Counted from the stretch's first letter, positions 26,172 through 36,041 are shown. The stretch is DNA of 56,047 nt from Candidatus Rifleibacteriota bacterium (GCA_029560455.1 JAKQKW010000093.1:1-56047); one strand, 5' to 3'. Made by a program: numbers and translations. Notes: generated by a model not told the origin, from the sequence alone.

Positions 26172-27684
26172 TGGTGACGGTTTCCTGTGGGTTATGGGTC
26201 AGTTGCCGCTGAATTCGATCGAGATCACCGACAAGCATGTGAGCGGGACGATTGCCGGCAATGGCTATTCTTACGGTTCCATCAGGAAACACAAGAATCC
26301 AGTCTTCGCGATAGGCAACATAAAAGCTCATAATCATACCAAGTGTGAAAAGCAGGCAGCCAAGCCAAACTACAGGCTTACCCGGATCGTGAGCCATCTG
26401 CAGAGTGCTTTCGAACTCAGCTTCAGCAGAGACAAAGGTAAAAAGAAACGGCAGGCTTGAAACGTGGCTGGCCAACATCGCACGGTCTTCCGGAAAAGCC
26501 CAGGCACGCCCGACAACTTTTTCTGACTCATCAAATGCGACAATCATTGCCGCCGGGTTGTTCAACTCGCTCGAAACTGAGATAAACCTGCCGTCCATGA
26601 CCCTGAAATCGGGCATGAAGTCCTGCATAACGAAGGTAAAAGACGCCCATTCGGGCTTTACCGGCTGATTCAAAGTCAGCTCAAGCGTCTGAGGAAAGCT
26701 GGCAGCAGGCTGATAGTCAAGCCAGCCACTGATGCCGGACAGATGCTCGACATTCAGGCGAACTTTCGAATAATATTTGTTCCAACTGGCCTGGTAGAAA
26801 GTGAATTCGTTAAAACTGACCGGCTGATTCACTCTGATAACCATTGCATCAGACTGATTCTCGGGACCAATAAAACGAACCCGCGAGTTCCAGCTTTTAA
26901 CACCCTGCTGGTGCCCCACATCGTTTTCGTAATATTCAACCCACAATTCGTCAAAAGCGATAGAAAAAGCCGGACTGGCCATGCCTTCGGCATACTCTTT
27001 ATGCAGAGCCTCGACCTGCTGGCGCATCTGCTCCAGGCGTGGATCATTCGGGGAAAAGGTTCTGATATTGCGGGCCACACGACTGATACGGTCGGCATCA
27101 CGACCGGCTCTCAGCGCTTCAAGGGGCGGAACAACGACATTTTCACCCTTACGGCCGTGCAGAGAGGTTTCAACACCGAGGAAAACCCCGATCAGGCCCC
27201 CGGCAAGAACCGCAAGAAGCCCGATATGAATAAACATGCCGCCAAACAGCGACATGCGGCCCGAAGCGCGCAGACCAATCAGAACTCCATCATCGTCGGT
27301 TTTAAAAGCAGTATATTGATTCTGCCAGTCAGCGGCAAGATCGCCGGAAAAGCTGCGGCCGGCAGCAAAAGCCATTATCTCAGGCTTTTCAACATTTTCG
27401 AGTCTTTTAAAAAGCCGTCTTGAAGTGCTTTTCCATCGGGTCAGAATGCAAACAAGCGTAGAAAGTGAGAGCAACCATAGACAGGCCTGGTAAACAGTGC
27501 TGCGGAACATGTCATCGAAGCCAAGCGCGAGAATCCAGTGCCCGACGGTCGGGTAACGCTGCAGATAGACTGCTGCCTCGAGGTTCTGGGGCACGAAGGT
27601 GCCGAGCATCGAGAGCAGAGTCAGAAAGGTGATCAGAGCAACAGCAGATTTAAGTGAAACAAGAAGTTTGAGTATTGTTCTCAT
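26164..27684 (-). CDS. resB: Cytochrome c biogenesis protein ResB
   Basis: A 506-residue ResB/Ccs1 family protein. Three N-terminal membrane spans (starting SLKSAVALITFLTLLSMLGTF, a family hallmark), a large external domain (about residues 180-430) and a final span (VVWLGCLLFTLGMIMSFYV). It partners CcsA in System II cytochrome c maturation, delivering apocytochrome or haem on the outer face of the membrane. No Shine-Dalgarno sequence precedes the ATG, but TATAAT lies only nine bases upstream of it within a good promoter, which predicts a leaderless messenger. The upstream neighbours are PP2C phosphatases, separated by 58 bases. Confidence 0.93.
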   Translation of the reverse strand: MRTILKLLVSLKSAVALITFLTLLSMLGTFVPQNLEAAVYLQRYPTVGHWILALGFDDMFRSTVYQACLWLLSLSTLVCILTRWKSTSRRLFKRLENVEKPEIMAFAAGRSFSGDLAADWQNQYTAFKTDDDGVLIGLRASGRMSLFGGMFIHIGLLAVLAGGLIGVFLGVETSLHGRKGENVVVPPLEALRAGRDADRISRVARNIRTFSPNDPRLEQMRQQVEALHKEYAEGMASPAFSIAFDELWVEYYENDVGHQQGVKSWNSRVRFIGPENQSDAMVIRVNQPVSFNEFTFYQASWNKYYSKVRLNVEHLSGISGWLDYQPAASFPQTLELTLNQPVKPEWASFTFVMQDFMPDFRVMDGRFISVSSELNNPAAMIVAFDESEKVVGRAWAFPEDRAMLASHVSSLPFLFTFVSAEAEFESTLQMAHDPGKPVVWLGCLLFTLGMIMSFYVAYREDWILVFPDGTVRIAIAGNRPAHMLVGDLDRIQRQLTHNPQETVTNE

Positions 27685-27693
27685 GACATGCGG

Positions 27694-27723
27694 ATTATAG
27701 GTTAAAACTGCTCAGAAAAGCAA
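27694..27723 (-). promoter_or_regulatory. Promoter predicted to give leaderless resB transcript
   Basis: On the minus strand TTGCTT (27718-27723), an 18-base spacer and a perfect TATAAT (27694-27699). The expected start point (about seven bases past the -10 box) falls near 27687, within about three bases of the resB ATG (27682-27684). The lack of a ribosome site before that ATG agrees with leaderless initiation. Confidence 0.6.
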
Positions 27724-27742
27724 CACCCTGCAGTCAACCGGC

Positions 27743-30739
27743 TCAATCGGGCTTATGGTAATCGAGAAGGGCGACGGTGACGTCATCTCCCCAGGGCACC
27801 GTGCCGGAAAATTCTTTGACGGCGCCGTAGATTCCAGCAAAAAACTCTGAGCGACTGCAGCTCAGACCAAGACTCTTAACCAGAGCTTCGAGTCGGTCAT
27901 AACCGAACTGCTCACCACGGTCGTTCATTGCTTCGACGACCCCATCGCTGAACATCACCAGGCGACAACGCGATGGCAGCTGCATTTTTACGGCCTTATA
28001 AGCCTTTCTTTTCGCAACACCAAGCGGGTAACCAATCAATCTTATAAATTCGACACTGCCATCACCCCTTATAAGAAGCGGAAAAGCCTGACCAGCGTTG
28101 CTGCAGGTAAGAACCCCATTCTGATCGATGTGACCGGCAAAACAGGTCATCATCTTAACCCGCCGCAGATGTTCGAGCATCAGTGTATTAAACCTGACAA
28201 ACAGTTCATCAGGCATTCTGACACCACTGTCGAACAATGCAGCAAACCCGGCACGCGCCATTGAGACCACAAGAGCCGCCGAAATTGAATGGCCCGAGAC
28301 ATCACCGGCAATAAAAATCATTTCTCCACTTTCGCCGACAAAGGCATCGTAATAATCGCCGCCAACGTCGTCGGCAGGCACCGTTCGGCCGGCAAACACG
28401 ACTCCGGATGCTGCAATCTCACTGGCAGGGAGAATACAGGTCTGAACGAAATGAGCAACCTCGAGCTCTTTCAAACTTTCAAGCGAGCTGTTAAAAGTAT
28501 CGCCGAGCTGTTCCCATTCGTCATTTGTCGTTATAGAAACTCTGTATGCATGATTGCGACTGGCAAAAGCTCTGACCCCCTTCATGACTTCGCCGGCCGG
28601 AACCATGATACCGTAGTAAATGCGAATGATTACAAATAAAAATGTCGCCGCAACCAGAAGACCGGCGAACAGCATTTTATCGCGCAGCAGAACAAGCTTT
28701 TTCTCTATTTCAGACAATGGCAGGGCGGCGGCCAGAACGTAGCCGTCGAAACGCCTGGCAACATAGGCAGCCAGCAGGTGCGGTTGGCCATTGATGATCA
28801 CCTCTTCGACATGAGTTTTTCTCGGGGGCTGCATCTGAGCGAGAAGTCGGCCGGCCCGCTTCCACATGTCGAGCCAGGGATAATTGACATTGAAAAGGCG
28901 ATCGGTGATTGCCAGATAACTCACGCCGGCAGGCCACCTGTCGGCACTGGTGAACAGCTTGTCAAAGAACCGGCCGGAAAAATTATACTGCCCGGAAAAC
29001 AGAATAAGGCAATGGGTAGCCCGGCCGTCTCTGTCTTTAATCAGATCGACAAAATTAATTGACTGATTGGCGCCAAAGCCAAAATCAAAAAAGTCACCGA
29101 GACTCTGGTAAATTCTGGCAACCGGATTTTCGCCGCTGCCTTCGATCAGCGAAGACATCACCATGCTCGAAACCCCGTCTTTAACTGCCGCAGAATCACC
29201 ATCGATTTTACTGTTATGCATTTTAATCAGGTCTTTTGCAGTGAACCCGGCAAAACCGGTGTAGGCAGATTTGCCCTGAGATGGCATAAGAGAAACGAAT
29301 TCGTTGATATCCAGGCCTTCAGTAGGCGTTTCCAGGGCATAAGAAGCCTCAAGGTCAAATGGTACCCAGCCCCAGGCAAAAAACTGTTCCAGAGCCTTTT
29401 CACGATAGGCCCGCGGGTAAAAGGCCATGCGCCTGACAGCGTAAGTCGACGCCGCATAGGGTCTGACAAACTGCCCCTCAGCGTTGATAAGCATGCAGGC
29501 ATCGAACATGCCATCGATTTCGAGTTTGACTGACCTGTCGATAAATTCCTGCAGATTTTCAGGTCGCCCATCGAGAAGCTGCACCAGATCGCGGAAAATT
29601 TTGCGGTTTTGTCTGAAAGTCTGCTGAAAACTGGAGTCAATCTGAATCAGATTCTGCTGCAGACGATCCGACGCCTCGATTTTAAGTGACTGACGACGTG
29701 ATGAGATGAAAGCATTCCAGTAAAACCCGATGGCAACAGCCGGCAGAGCCATGCTGACAATGACGACAAAAGCAAGAAGCGTGTAAAGAGACAGTCTGAA
29801 TTCAGGCTCTGCCTTCAGCATCGAATTCAACACGACCGGCAGCCAGAAAAAGAACAGAGCTAAAGCCCAGAATGGCAGAGGAACAGCAACATTCGGGCTG
29901 GCGGCATAGAAAATGTGACCATCGGGACTTAGCCTTACCAACAGATCTTTGCCATTGCAGGTAAGCTGAACCATCCCGCTGGCCCCGGCCCTCTCTCTTA
30001 TGCCAGACATCAGCGCCGCAGAGTCAACGTCAGGCAGCGAACACGATTTTCTGACTTCGTTCAGATTGAGATAACCAAAGCGACTTCTATCCGCGTTCAG
30101 TCTTTTAAAAAGGGTTTCTGCGAGCATACGGTCATTCACAAAAGCATTATGAAAAAGAACCAGCATGCCGTCAGCCCTGGTTTCAGGCACTTCCCTGCGG
30201 GCAAACCATACGGCATAACTTCGGTGGGTGCTGATATTGATGCGCCGCAATTGCCCGGGCTTTGCCTCAAGTCTCTCAAAACCGACCCCACCGTTCAGCA
30301 TCTTCACCAGGCGATTCTTATCATGTCCTTCGGTTCTGTATTTACGAAATTTATCGCAAGCGATCCTGGAAAATAAAAACCGAAATTCCTCACGCTCACC
30401 TTCGCTGCAGTTAAGAGGCTCATGCCCCTTATAAAACACCGCTTCACATGACTCTGCCGGCAACTGCCAGTCAGACTTCCAGACGCTGATCAGATCTTCG
30501 AAAGATCTTGCCGGTTCATTACCGGAACGTTGAAAAAGATCATGAAAAATCCCGACAAAAACTTTTTCAAAAGAAAAAGAAGAATGAAAGCGGTCAAGCT
30601 GTCTGCGGGTCTGTAACCCGGCGGTATGGCGAGCATCCTGCAGGTCGCGGTTCCAGAAGACATACATAACAGAGAAGTTGGCAATAAAGGCCAAAGCCAG
30701 AAGCAGCAGGTAAATATGGCGTGAACTGGCGTTTCTCAT
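27743..30739 (-). CDS. Membrane sensor PP2C/SpoIIE-type phosphatase (998 aa)
   Basis: N-terminal membrane span (IYLLLLALAFIANFSVMYVF), an external region, two further spans near residues 280-345 (LPFWALALFFFWLPVV and LLAFVVIVSMALPAVAIGF), a second large external domain, a span near 695 (LLVAATFLFVIIRIYYGIMV), a HAMP-like linker and a C-terminal PP2C domain. Catalytic aspartates are intact: VGGDYYDAF, IAGDVSGHS, MFSDGVVEAM, WGDDVTVAL. It should sense an envelope signal and dephosphorylate a serine/threonine phosphoprotein, by analogy with RsbU-type anti-anti-sigma phosphatases. The ATG overlaps the stop of the paralogous gene upstream by four bases (ATGA). No target gene is seen nearby. Confidence 0.88.
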   Translation of the reverse strand: MRNASSRHIYLLLLALAFIANFSVMYVFWNRDLQDARHTAGLQTRRQLDRFHSSFSFEKVFVGIFHDLFQRSGNEPARSFEDLISVWKSDWQLPAESCEAVFYKGHEPLNCSEGEREEFRFLFSRIACDKFRKYRTEGHDKNRLVKMLNGGVGFERLEAKPGQLRRINISTHRSYAVWFARREVPETRADGMLVLFHNAFVNDRMLAETLFKRLNADRSRFGYLNLNEVRKSCSLPDVDSAALMSGIRERAGASGMVQLTCNGKDLLVRLSPDGHIFYAASPNVAVPLPFWALALFFFWLPVVLNSMLKAEPEFRLSLYTLLAFVVIVSMALPAVAIGFYWNAFISSRRQSLKIEASDRLQQNLIQIDSSFQQTFRQNRKIFRDLVQLLDGRPENLQEFIDRSVKLEIDGMFDACMLINAEGQFVRPYAASTYAVRRMAFYPRAYREKALEQFFAWGWVPFDLEASYALETPTEGLDINEFVSLMPSQGKSAYTGFAGFTAKDLIKMHNSKIDGDSAAVKDGVSSMVMSSLIEGSGENPVARIYQSLGDFFDFGFGANQSINFVDLIKDRDGRATHCLILFSGQYNFSGRFFDKLFTSADRWPAGVSYLAITDRLFNVNYPWLDMWKRAGRLLAQMQPPRKTHVEEVIINGQPHLLAAYVARRFDGYVLAAALPLSEIEKKLVLLRDKMLFAGLLVAATFLFVIIRIYYGIMVPAGEVMKGVRAFASRNHAYRVSITTNDEWEQLGDTFNSSLESLKELEVAHFVQTCILPASEIAASGVVFAGRTVPADDVGGDYYDAFVGESGEMIFIAGDVSGHSISAALVVSMARAGFAALFDSGVRMPDELFVRFNTLMLEHLRRVKMMTCFAGHIDQNGVLTCSNAGQAFPLLIRGDGSVEFIRLIGYPLGVAKRKAYKAVKMQLPSRCRLVMFSDGVVEAMNDRGEQFGYDRLEALVKSLGLSCSRSEFFAGIYGAVKEFSGTVPWGDDVTVALLDYHKPD

Positions 30740-33621
30740 GGTTTTTCACCTGCATCTGGCTGCCGGCATAAAACTATGACGCTCTGGTCATCATTTTTTG
30801 GGCCCCATTCAGCAGCGCGGGCCAGAATCTTCTTTACAGCAGCTTCAGCCGGCATTCCGGCAATTTCGGCGCAGATTGCCGCAAAACCTTCGAAGCCAAG
30901 CATCTGGTTCTGAGAATCTGTCGTTTCAACGATTCCATCGGTGTAAAGAACCAGGCTGCTGCCTTTTTCAATGGTTCTGCTGTCGCCAGAAACTGTAGCT
31001 TTCTGTCTGATACCGAGAGGTATGCCGGCAAGTTTCAAAATTTCGGTGTTTCCGTCGCTTCTGACAACAATCGGGTATGGGTGTCCGGCCGAAGCGTATT
31101 CGAGATACCCGGTTGCCGGGTCAAAAAAGCCCAGCCAGCAGGTCATATACAGCCGCTTTGCACCGTAGTTGAAGTGAAGACGGCTGATCTCTGAAAGCAG
31201 ACTTACGGCGCTCTGAGCCTTCTCTGCATTCATGGCCAGCCACACCTTTATCGAAGCCTGGACCATTGCCGGAGCTATGCCATGCCCGGTGGCATCGCCA
31301 ATCACAAGCAGAATACGCCCGTCAGGCAATTTCAGCCAGTCATAGTGATCACCGCCAAGCTCGGTGGCAGTGTCACATCGACCATACAGATGCCAGTCAT
31401 CGCCGCAAAGGTTTTCTTCCGGCCATAGCGTTTCCTGAACGCTTCTTGCTACCTGGAGTTCCTGCAGGTTGTTCATGGTCCGGTTCAAGCTGCTCAGCAT
31501 TGCATCAAACTCTGACACAGTTGTCCCCGCAAGCTGCAGGCGAAAATTTCCTTCAGCCATCGAAGCCAGAGCCTCACGCAGTTGACTTACCGGCTGCAAA
31601 AGCAGCGAAGAGGTAACCCGGGCTGAAAAAAGTGCCAGAAAAATTACCAGAGCCGCAAGAATCTGCAGATTACGCCGCAGCACATCAATTTTTCGGGCGA
31701 TAACTTCGTATGGCTGTGCCATGATAAGAATATAACCGTCAAGATTACTGCCACGCATTGCTGTCAGAAGATACTTTTTAGTGCTGACTTCTGTGACAAG
31801 ATGGGCCGGAACACCGCTTTTCATAACCTGATCAGCTAGTTTCTTCAACGCCGGTTCGTGAGCGGTAGCTCGTTTCGGAAAAGCCGGCCAGAATGGCGAT
31901 GCCGAAACCGGTAAAGCGGCAAAACGGCCCTGCAGAGGTGACATTTTCGCTTCTCTTCTTTTGCTGGTTTTAAGCAGGTAATTTCTCTGCATGGCGCTTT
32001 GCGGCATAAAGGCAAAAACCATGGCCCGGGCGTAATTATCGTCACCGACAAAGAAATCGGCATAGGTGGGCATGACGCTGCCAAGAAGATTCATGACGCC
32101 AACCTTCCCGGAACTGAGAATCAAAGCCCTTGCGAGCCAGCCACCCATATTGTTGATGACCGAAGACAAATCTGTGCTGGTCTTGCGCGCCGCTTCGTCA
32201 TAGGTTGCATTAATGATTTCCAGAAGCATCTGACCGTAGATCATCATTGAATCGCGATCGCCGCTCTTTTTACCGGTGGGGTATTCACTGCTGTAAGAAA
32301 CCGCAGAGTCAGGCCTGACCAGCAAAATCTGATAGATATTTTTCAAATCAAAAAGTCTGCCGGTTGCGGCAAGCTGTTTTGAAAATTCGGGCTCAGGCAG
32401 TCGTGAAGTTCTGGCGATATGGCTTTTAAAACGGCGTTCTATCTGTCGGAAATCACCAATCATGCCTTCGTCAATCAGAGTCAGCTCTTCGAGACCGCGC
32501 TTCTGCCAGCTGTCGACCAGAACCTTCTCCTGATCGCTGCGGTCGGCGAGCCCGGTAAAAATAAGCAAAGCCAGCGGAATTCCGGCTCCTAGAAGGAAAA
32601 GCCAGGCGATTCTGACCCTAAGACCTGGGTAAAGCCTGGTTACACCCATCATCAGAGGCGTAAGTATTAAAAATACGACAAATAGAACTATTTTCAGTAT
32701 AAAAGCTGCCCGGTCAAAAAGCAGGCTCTTCTCAAGAGGCTGGCTTGTCTGAGCAACTATTACCAGTCCGTCATCGGTAAACATTTTTATACCATGATAA
32801 CCGTCAATGGCGAAGTTTCGCTCGCCCCATGGCAATTCGGCAAGTATTCTGGCGGTATCTGAAGCAAAACCCGATGCGTCGGGTCGCAATTTTTCAGAGT
32901 TTACCGGGTCCTGCCAGGCAAAATAAAAGTTGCGCCCGAACTTATACCTGGCCTGCAAAACGGCGTTATTCAACAACTCCTCACCTTTGATGCCGCTTTT
33001 TTTGACAAAAACGATCAGATGCCCCATGTCTGCCCCGCCTTTTGCAGACAATCTGAACCAGCCAGCCCATTGTCGATCATGTGAAGAACCGATTCTGACA
33101 ATGGCACCGGGACTCTGATTCAAAATTTTATGGGCTGACCGGTAACCAGAGAACTGCTCGACAAATCTTGCGTATTTCGCCTCAAGCCTGGGGTTGATAA
33201 CGCAGTCTAGAAATCTTCTGGCTACCGCACGCGGCGGTACCGGGAGATAAGGCAGAACAACGCAATCGCCGCCACTGTCGAAGAGATAGATATCAAGAGT
33301 CTGCGAATAAGCCGAAACAATCTGCTGCAAACGCCTGCTGAAAACATCTGAAGGGTAAGGAATCGCCACCAGACTTTTAAATTCGTCATCGAATCTCTGC
33401 CTGGGCTCAGATTGCGAAGATATCGTCGACAGCATGGCTGTCATTTCTTCATTCGTATCTGCAAGTCGCTCAAGATATGTTTCAGACGCAAAAAATCCGT
33501 TGATGCCGGTCAAGAGGAACCAGGGCAGCAGCACTATAACAAGAGCCTTTATCGCTGCCTGTAAAAAAGAAGCCAGAGGCCGCTTGCGCACGGCCTCCGG
33601 CAGTCTTGAAACCCACTTCAT
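30736..33621 (-). CDS. Membrane sensor PP2C/SpoIIE-type phosphatase (961 aa)
   Basis: Paralogue of the next gene with the same layout: a span at about residues 20-45 (ALVIVLLPWFLLTGINGFF), an external region, paired spans near 310-355 (KIVLFVVFLILTPLMMGV and AWLFLLGAGIPLALLIFTGL), a second external domain, a span near 650 (LAALVIFLALFSARVTSSLLL), a HAMP-like segment and a C-terminal PP2C domain. The active-site pattern is kept: LGGDHYDW, VIGDATGHG, LYTDGIVE, KNDDQSVIV. The two proteins are only moderately alike in their external parts, so they probably sense different cues. The ribosome site is weak (GCAGG). Translational coupling through the ATGA overlap suggests equal production of the pair. 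Confidence 0.88.
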   Translation of the reverse strand: MKWVSRLPEAVRKRPLASFLQAAIKALVIVLLPWFLLTGINGFFASETYLERLADTNEEMTAMLSTISSQSEPRQRFDDEFKSLVAIPYPSDVFSRRLQQIVSAYSQTLDIYLFDSGGDCVVLPYLPVPPRAVARRFLDCVINPRLEAKYARFVEQFSGYRSAHKILNQSPGAIVRIGSSHDRQWAGWFRLSAKGGADMGHLIVFVKKSGIKGEELLNNAVLQARYKFGRNFYFAWQDPVNSEKLRPDASGFASDTARILAELPWGERNFAIDGYHGIKMFTDDGLVIVAQTSQPLEKSLLFDRAAFILKIVLFVVFLILTPLMMGVTRLYPGLRVRIAWLFLLGAGIPLALLIFTGLADRSDQEKVLVDSWQKRGLEELTLIDEGMIGDFRQIERRFKSHIARTSRLPEPEFSKQLAATGRLFDLKNIYQILLVRPDSAVSYSSEYPTGKKSGDRDSMMIYGQMLLEIINATYDEAARKTSTDLSSVINNMGGWLARALILSSGKVGVMNLLGSVMPTYADFFVGDDNYARAMVFAFMPQSAMQRNYLLKTSKRREAKMSPLQGRFAALPVSASPFWPAFPKRATAHEPALKKLADQVMKSGVPAHLVTEVSTKKYLLTAMRGSNLDGYILIMAQPYEVIARKIDVLRRNLQILAALVIFLALFSARVTSSLLLQPVSQLREALASMAEGNFRLQLAGTTVSEFDAMLSSLNRTMNNLQELQVARSVQETLWPEENLCGDDWHLYGRCDTATELGGDHYDWLKLPDGRILLVIGDATGHGIAPAMVQASIKVWLAMNAEKAQSAVSLLSEISRLHFNYGAKRLYMTCWLGFFDPATGYLEYASAGHPYPIVVRSDGNTEILKLAGIPLGIRQKATVSGDSRTIEKGSSLVLYTDGIVETTDSQNQMLGFEGFAAICAEIAGMPAEAAVKKILARAAEWGPKNDDQSVIVLCRQPDAGEKP

Positions 33622-33656
33622 CTTGAGAAAAAAACCTGCACCGGCAATCTTCTTTC

Positions 33657-35114
33657 TTAAAAGAACTGCAGAACCAGCGGCTGATCGTAATTAACCCGGT
33701 TAAATCTGATTTCGCTGGCCTCAAGAACCGGCTGCCGGCGTGAACTGAAGGCGCCTGAGTTCTCATTGCGCAACTTGTCAACCCTTACAATGCGGCCCTT
33801 GACAGTAATCGAGGCTTTTCCTGCCACCCTCGGGTCTGAAGGCAGATCTTTCGGAAACTCGACTTCAAAAGAATAGTCCATGTTTGAGTCAGCGTTTACC
33901 GAGGGCTGGCTGTTGACGAAGATATATTTTCTGCCCTTGCGGCTCGAAACAAACTCTACCACGCCCTGCCACTCGACCGCCCTGCCAATATAGGGAACAG
34001 CATTCACGCTGACTTCATGCACATCTACGCTTCGTGAAATATTGGCTTCACTGCTTGTCTGACGGCGTTCAGAGGCCACCTTCTCCTGGGCAACCTTCTT
34101 GTTTATCCAGAAACGACTGGTATTGATCATTTCATCAGCCTGCCGTATCTGATCGCTGGTCAGACTGCCATAATTTCGCGCCATCGACAGCAGGGGTTCA
34201 GCTTTTTCGTATTCGCCACGCTGATAAAAGTAAGAACCGCGGCTGAAATAGTTGTAGCTCTGACGGCCAGCGAGATAAGAAAGCTTACTTTTTGCCTCTT
34301 TGAGATTGGGGTTGATTTCGAGACACTTTCTGAACTGAAAAACCGCGTCTTCAATGCGGTCCTGGGCTTCATAAGCTTCACCAAGTGCAAACTGCGCCTT
34401 CATCATGTCACCCTGAATTCTGATAGCCTGATTAAAAAAGCTCTCTGCCTTCTGTGGCATCTGCGTCTTCATGTAAATGAGCCCGATCGCATACGGAATC
34501 TCGGCGTCGGCAGGCGAACTTTTCTGAGCTCTCTGATAGCGGTTCAAAGCGTCATTAAAGAGGTTCTGCTTAAAATACAGAAACCCGGTAAGCTTGTTGA
34601 GATTGGCATCATCAGGGCGATCACGCAGTGCCAGGTCGAAATATTTCAATGCTTCTTCGGAGCGCCCCTGAGTCAGCAGCTGCCGGGCCCGTTTTTCAGC
34701 TTCATCACCGCTCATGCTGCTGAATTCGGTCTGTTGAACGGTCTCTTTCCCTTTGAGTTTAAGCTGTGCTGCCACATCGGCTTCCAGATTCTGTTTAAGA
34801 GCATCGAGTTCGCGCCGGGCAGCCTGATAGTCGGGTTTCAACTGAACTGCGATCTGAAACTCGATCAGAGCTTCTTTAATAAAGCCCTGAGCCTTGTAAA
34901 CCCTGCCAAGATTGTAGTGGGCTTCGGGGTAACGCGGGTCAATATCGAGAGCAGCCTTGAATTCGCGATATGCTTCAAGATAACGGTTTTTGTAAAAATG
35001 GTTCAGGCCAACATCCACATGAAATTTAGGCGTCGAGGCCTCAATCAAAGTCTGAAAAAAAAGAATACCGATAACTGCCAGCAGCAGAGCCGGCATATAT
35101 TGCTTTCTGAACAT
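33657..35114 (-). CDS. Exported TPR protein with C-terminal beta-rich domain
   Basis: A 485-residue protein with a signal peptide (ALLLAVIGILFFQTLIEAS). It has at least six TPR units between about residues 35 and 290, several matching the consensus closely (YPEAHYNLGRVYKAQGFIKEA, DDANLNKLTGFLYFKQNLFNDA). A lysine/glutamate linker (about 330-365) leads to a beta-rich domain (about 370-485) containing WQGVVEFVSSRKGRKYIFV and SITVKGRIVRVDKL, which looks like an OB-type fold. ATG 35114 has AAGGGG at proper spacing. It lies 35 bases upstream of the two PP2C sensors and downstream of a small lipoprotein, and probably belongs to one operon with them. A periplasmic adaptor role is inferred. Confidence 0.8.
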   Translation of the reverse strand: MFRKQYMPALLLAVIGILFFQTLIEASTPKFHVDVGLNHFYKNRYLEAYREFKAALDIDPRYPEAHYNLGRVYKAQGFIKEALIEFQIAVQLKPDYQAARRELDALKQNLEADVAAQLKLKGKETVQQTEFSSMSGDEAEKRARQLLTQGRSEEALKYFDLALRDRPDDANLNKLTGFLYFKQNLFNDALNRYQRAQKSSPADAEIPYAIGLIYMKTQMPQKAESFFNQAIRIQGDMMKAQFALGEAYEAQDRIEDAVFQFRKCLEINPNLKEAKSKLSYLAGRQSYNYFSRGSYFYQRGEYEKAEPLLSMARNYGSLTSDQIRQADEMINTSRFWINKKVAQEKVASERRQTSSEANISRSVDVHEVSVNAVPYIGRAVEWQGVVEFVSSRKGRKYIFVNSQPSVNADSNMDYSFEVEFPKDLPSDPRVAGKASITVKGRIVRVDKLRNENSGAFSSRRQPVLEASEIRFNRVNYDQPLVLQFF

Positions 35115-35226
35115 TATCTACCCCTTCGCATCAGATTGGAACCTGCCCCGTTGAATCAGGTCCGATAGTATCTGCGGTCAAGTTTACCAGAGATGCCGGA
35201 CAATTAAAAGTTTATGAATCGGCAGA

Positions 35227-35505
35227 CTACCTGATGTCGTTAAGGTCTTCGAGTCTTTTGGCAGCTTCCTGCTGGGCATCGATAACCTTATGCAGATCCT
35301 GTTTAATAGCTTTGCCGTCATAACCAACCAGACTGGCAGCTTCAGTGAGGTCTGCCTTACGCCTGAGTTCGTCAACGCTGTTCGCCGGAGCCGTTTTGGC
35401 AGCAGCGGCAGGTGCATCGGTTTTCTGAGGTGCAGGGGCGCTGCCCCAGCAGCCACAAAGAAGGCCACAACCAGCAACGAAAATCAGAGCGACAAATTTT
35501 CTCAT
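35227..35505 (-). CDS. Small lipoprotein
   Basis: From ATG 35505 (GAGG six bases upstream) the product is 92 residues: MRKFVALIFVAGCGLLCGCWGS with a good lipobox (LLCGC), then an alanine/proline-rich linker and a short helical tail (DAQQEAAKRLEDLN). An ATG four codons further upstream is in frame but would overlap the ribosome site. It resembles small Lpp-like or coiled-coil outer-membrane lipoproteins in form only. It leads the minus-strand run of envelope and signalling genes and is divergent from the SUI1-like gene. Confidence 0.75.
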   Translation of the reverse strand: MRKFVALIFVAGCGLLCGCWGSAPAPQKTDAPAAAAKTAPANSVDELRRKADLTEAASLVGYDGKAIKQDLHKVIDAQQEAAKRLEDLNDIR

Positions 35506-35672
35506 AAGCAACCTCATTTCAATCGGGATCCAACCCTTTCAAGGTAATACTTTTCCATGGCTCAGACAAGCAGAGATTGACTTGCGCGCAAGGCTGAACT
35601 AAAAGTGTTAAAGCACCGTTTAACTGAAAAGTGTTAACTGAATAATTGCCCTGCGAACCGAAAGGATTGCCC

Positions 35673-36041
35673 ATGAGCACAAATAAAAGTGGTGGCCTGG
35701 TCTATTCAAGCGAATGGGGTCGTATGTGCCCCGGGTGTGAGCAGCCGGCCGACAGCTGCCGATGCCGAAAATCTTCAGGAAAAGGCAATTCTCAGCCGGG
35801 CGACGGCATCGTCAGAGTTGGTCGCGAAACCAAAGGGCGCAAAGGCAGCGGTGTGACGATCATTACCGGAATACCCGGCAGCGAAGACGACCTTAAAAAA
35901 CTGGCCGCAGAACTGAAAAAGAAATGCGGCGCCGGTGGCGCCCTTAAAGACGGGGCAATAGAAATTCAGGGCGACCATCGGGACCGACTGATTGAAGAAC
36001 TGCAGAAACTCGGCTACAAAGTCAAGCGCTGCGGCGGCTAA
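35673..36041 (+). CDS. SUI1/eIF1-like translation factor (YciH family)
   Basis: A 122-residue protein with the bacterial YciH layout. The N-terminal segment VYSSEWGRMCPGC...CRC carries cysteines as in YciH; a basic linker follows; then the SUI1 domain (about residues 50-122) with RETKGRKGSGVTII, LKKKCGAGGALKDGAIEIQG and LIEELQKLGYKVK. Bacterial members bind the small ribosomal subunit and can influence start-codon choice. ATG 35673 is chosen because AAAGGA lies six bases upstream; a TTG-started extension from 35646 has no support. It stands alone, divergent from the lipoprotein and convergent with the flavodoxin-ferredoxin gene. The presence of a factor affecting start fidelity is of interest given the rare starts inferred elsewhere in the window. 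Confidence 0.9.
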   Translation: MSTNKSGGLVYSSEWGRMCPGCEQPADSCRCRKSSGKGNSQPGDGIVRVGRETKGRKGSGVTIITGIPGSEDDLKKLAAELKKKCGAGGALKDGAIEIQGDHRDRLIEELQKLGYKVKRCGG

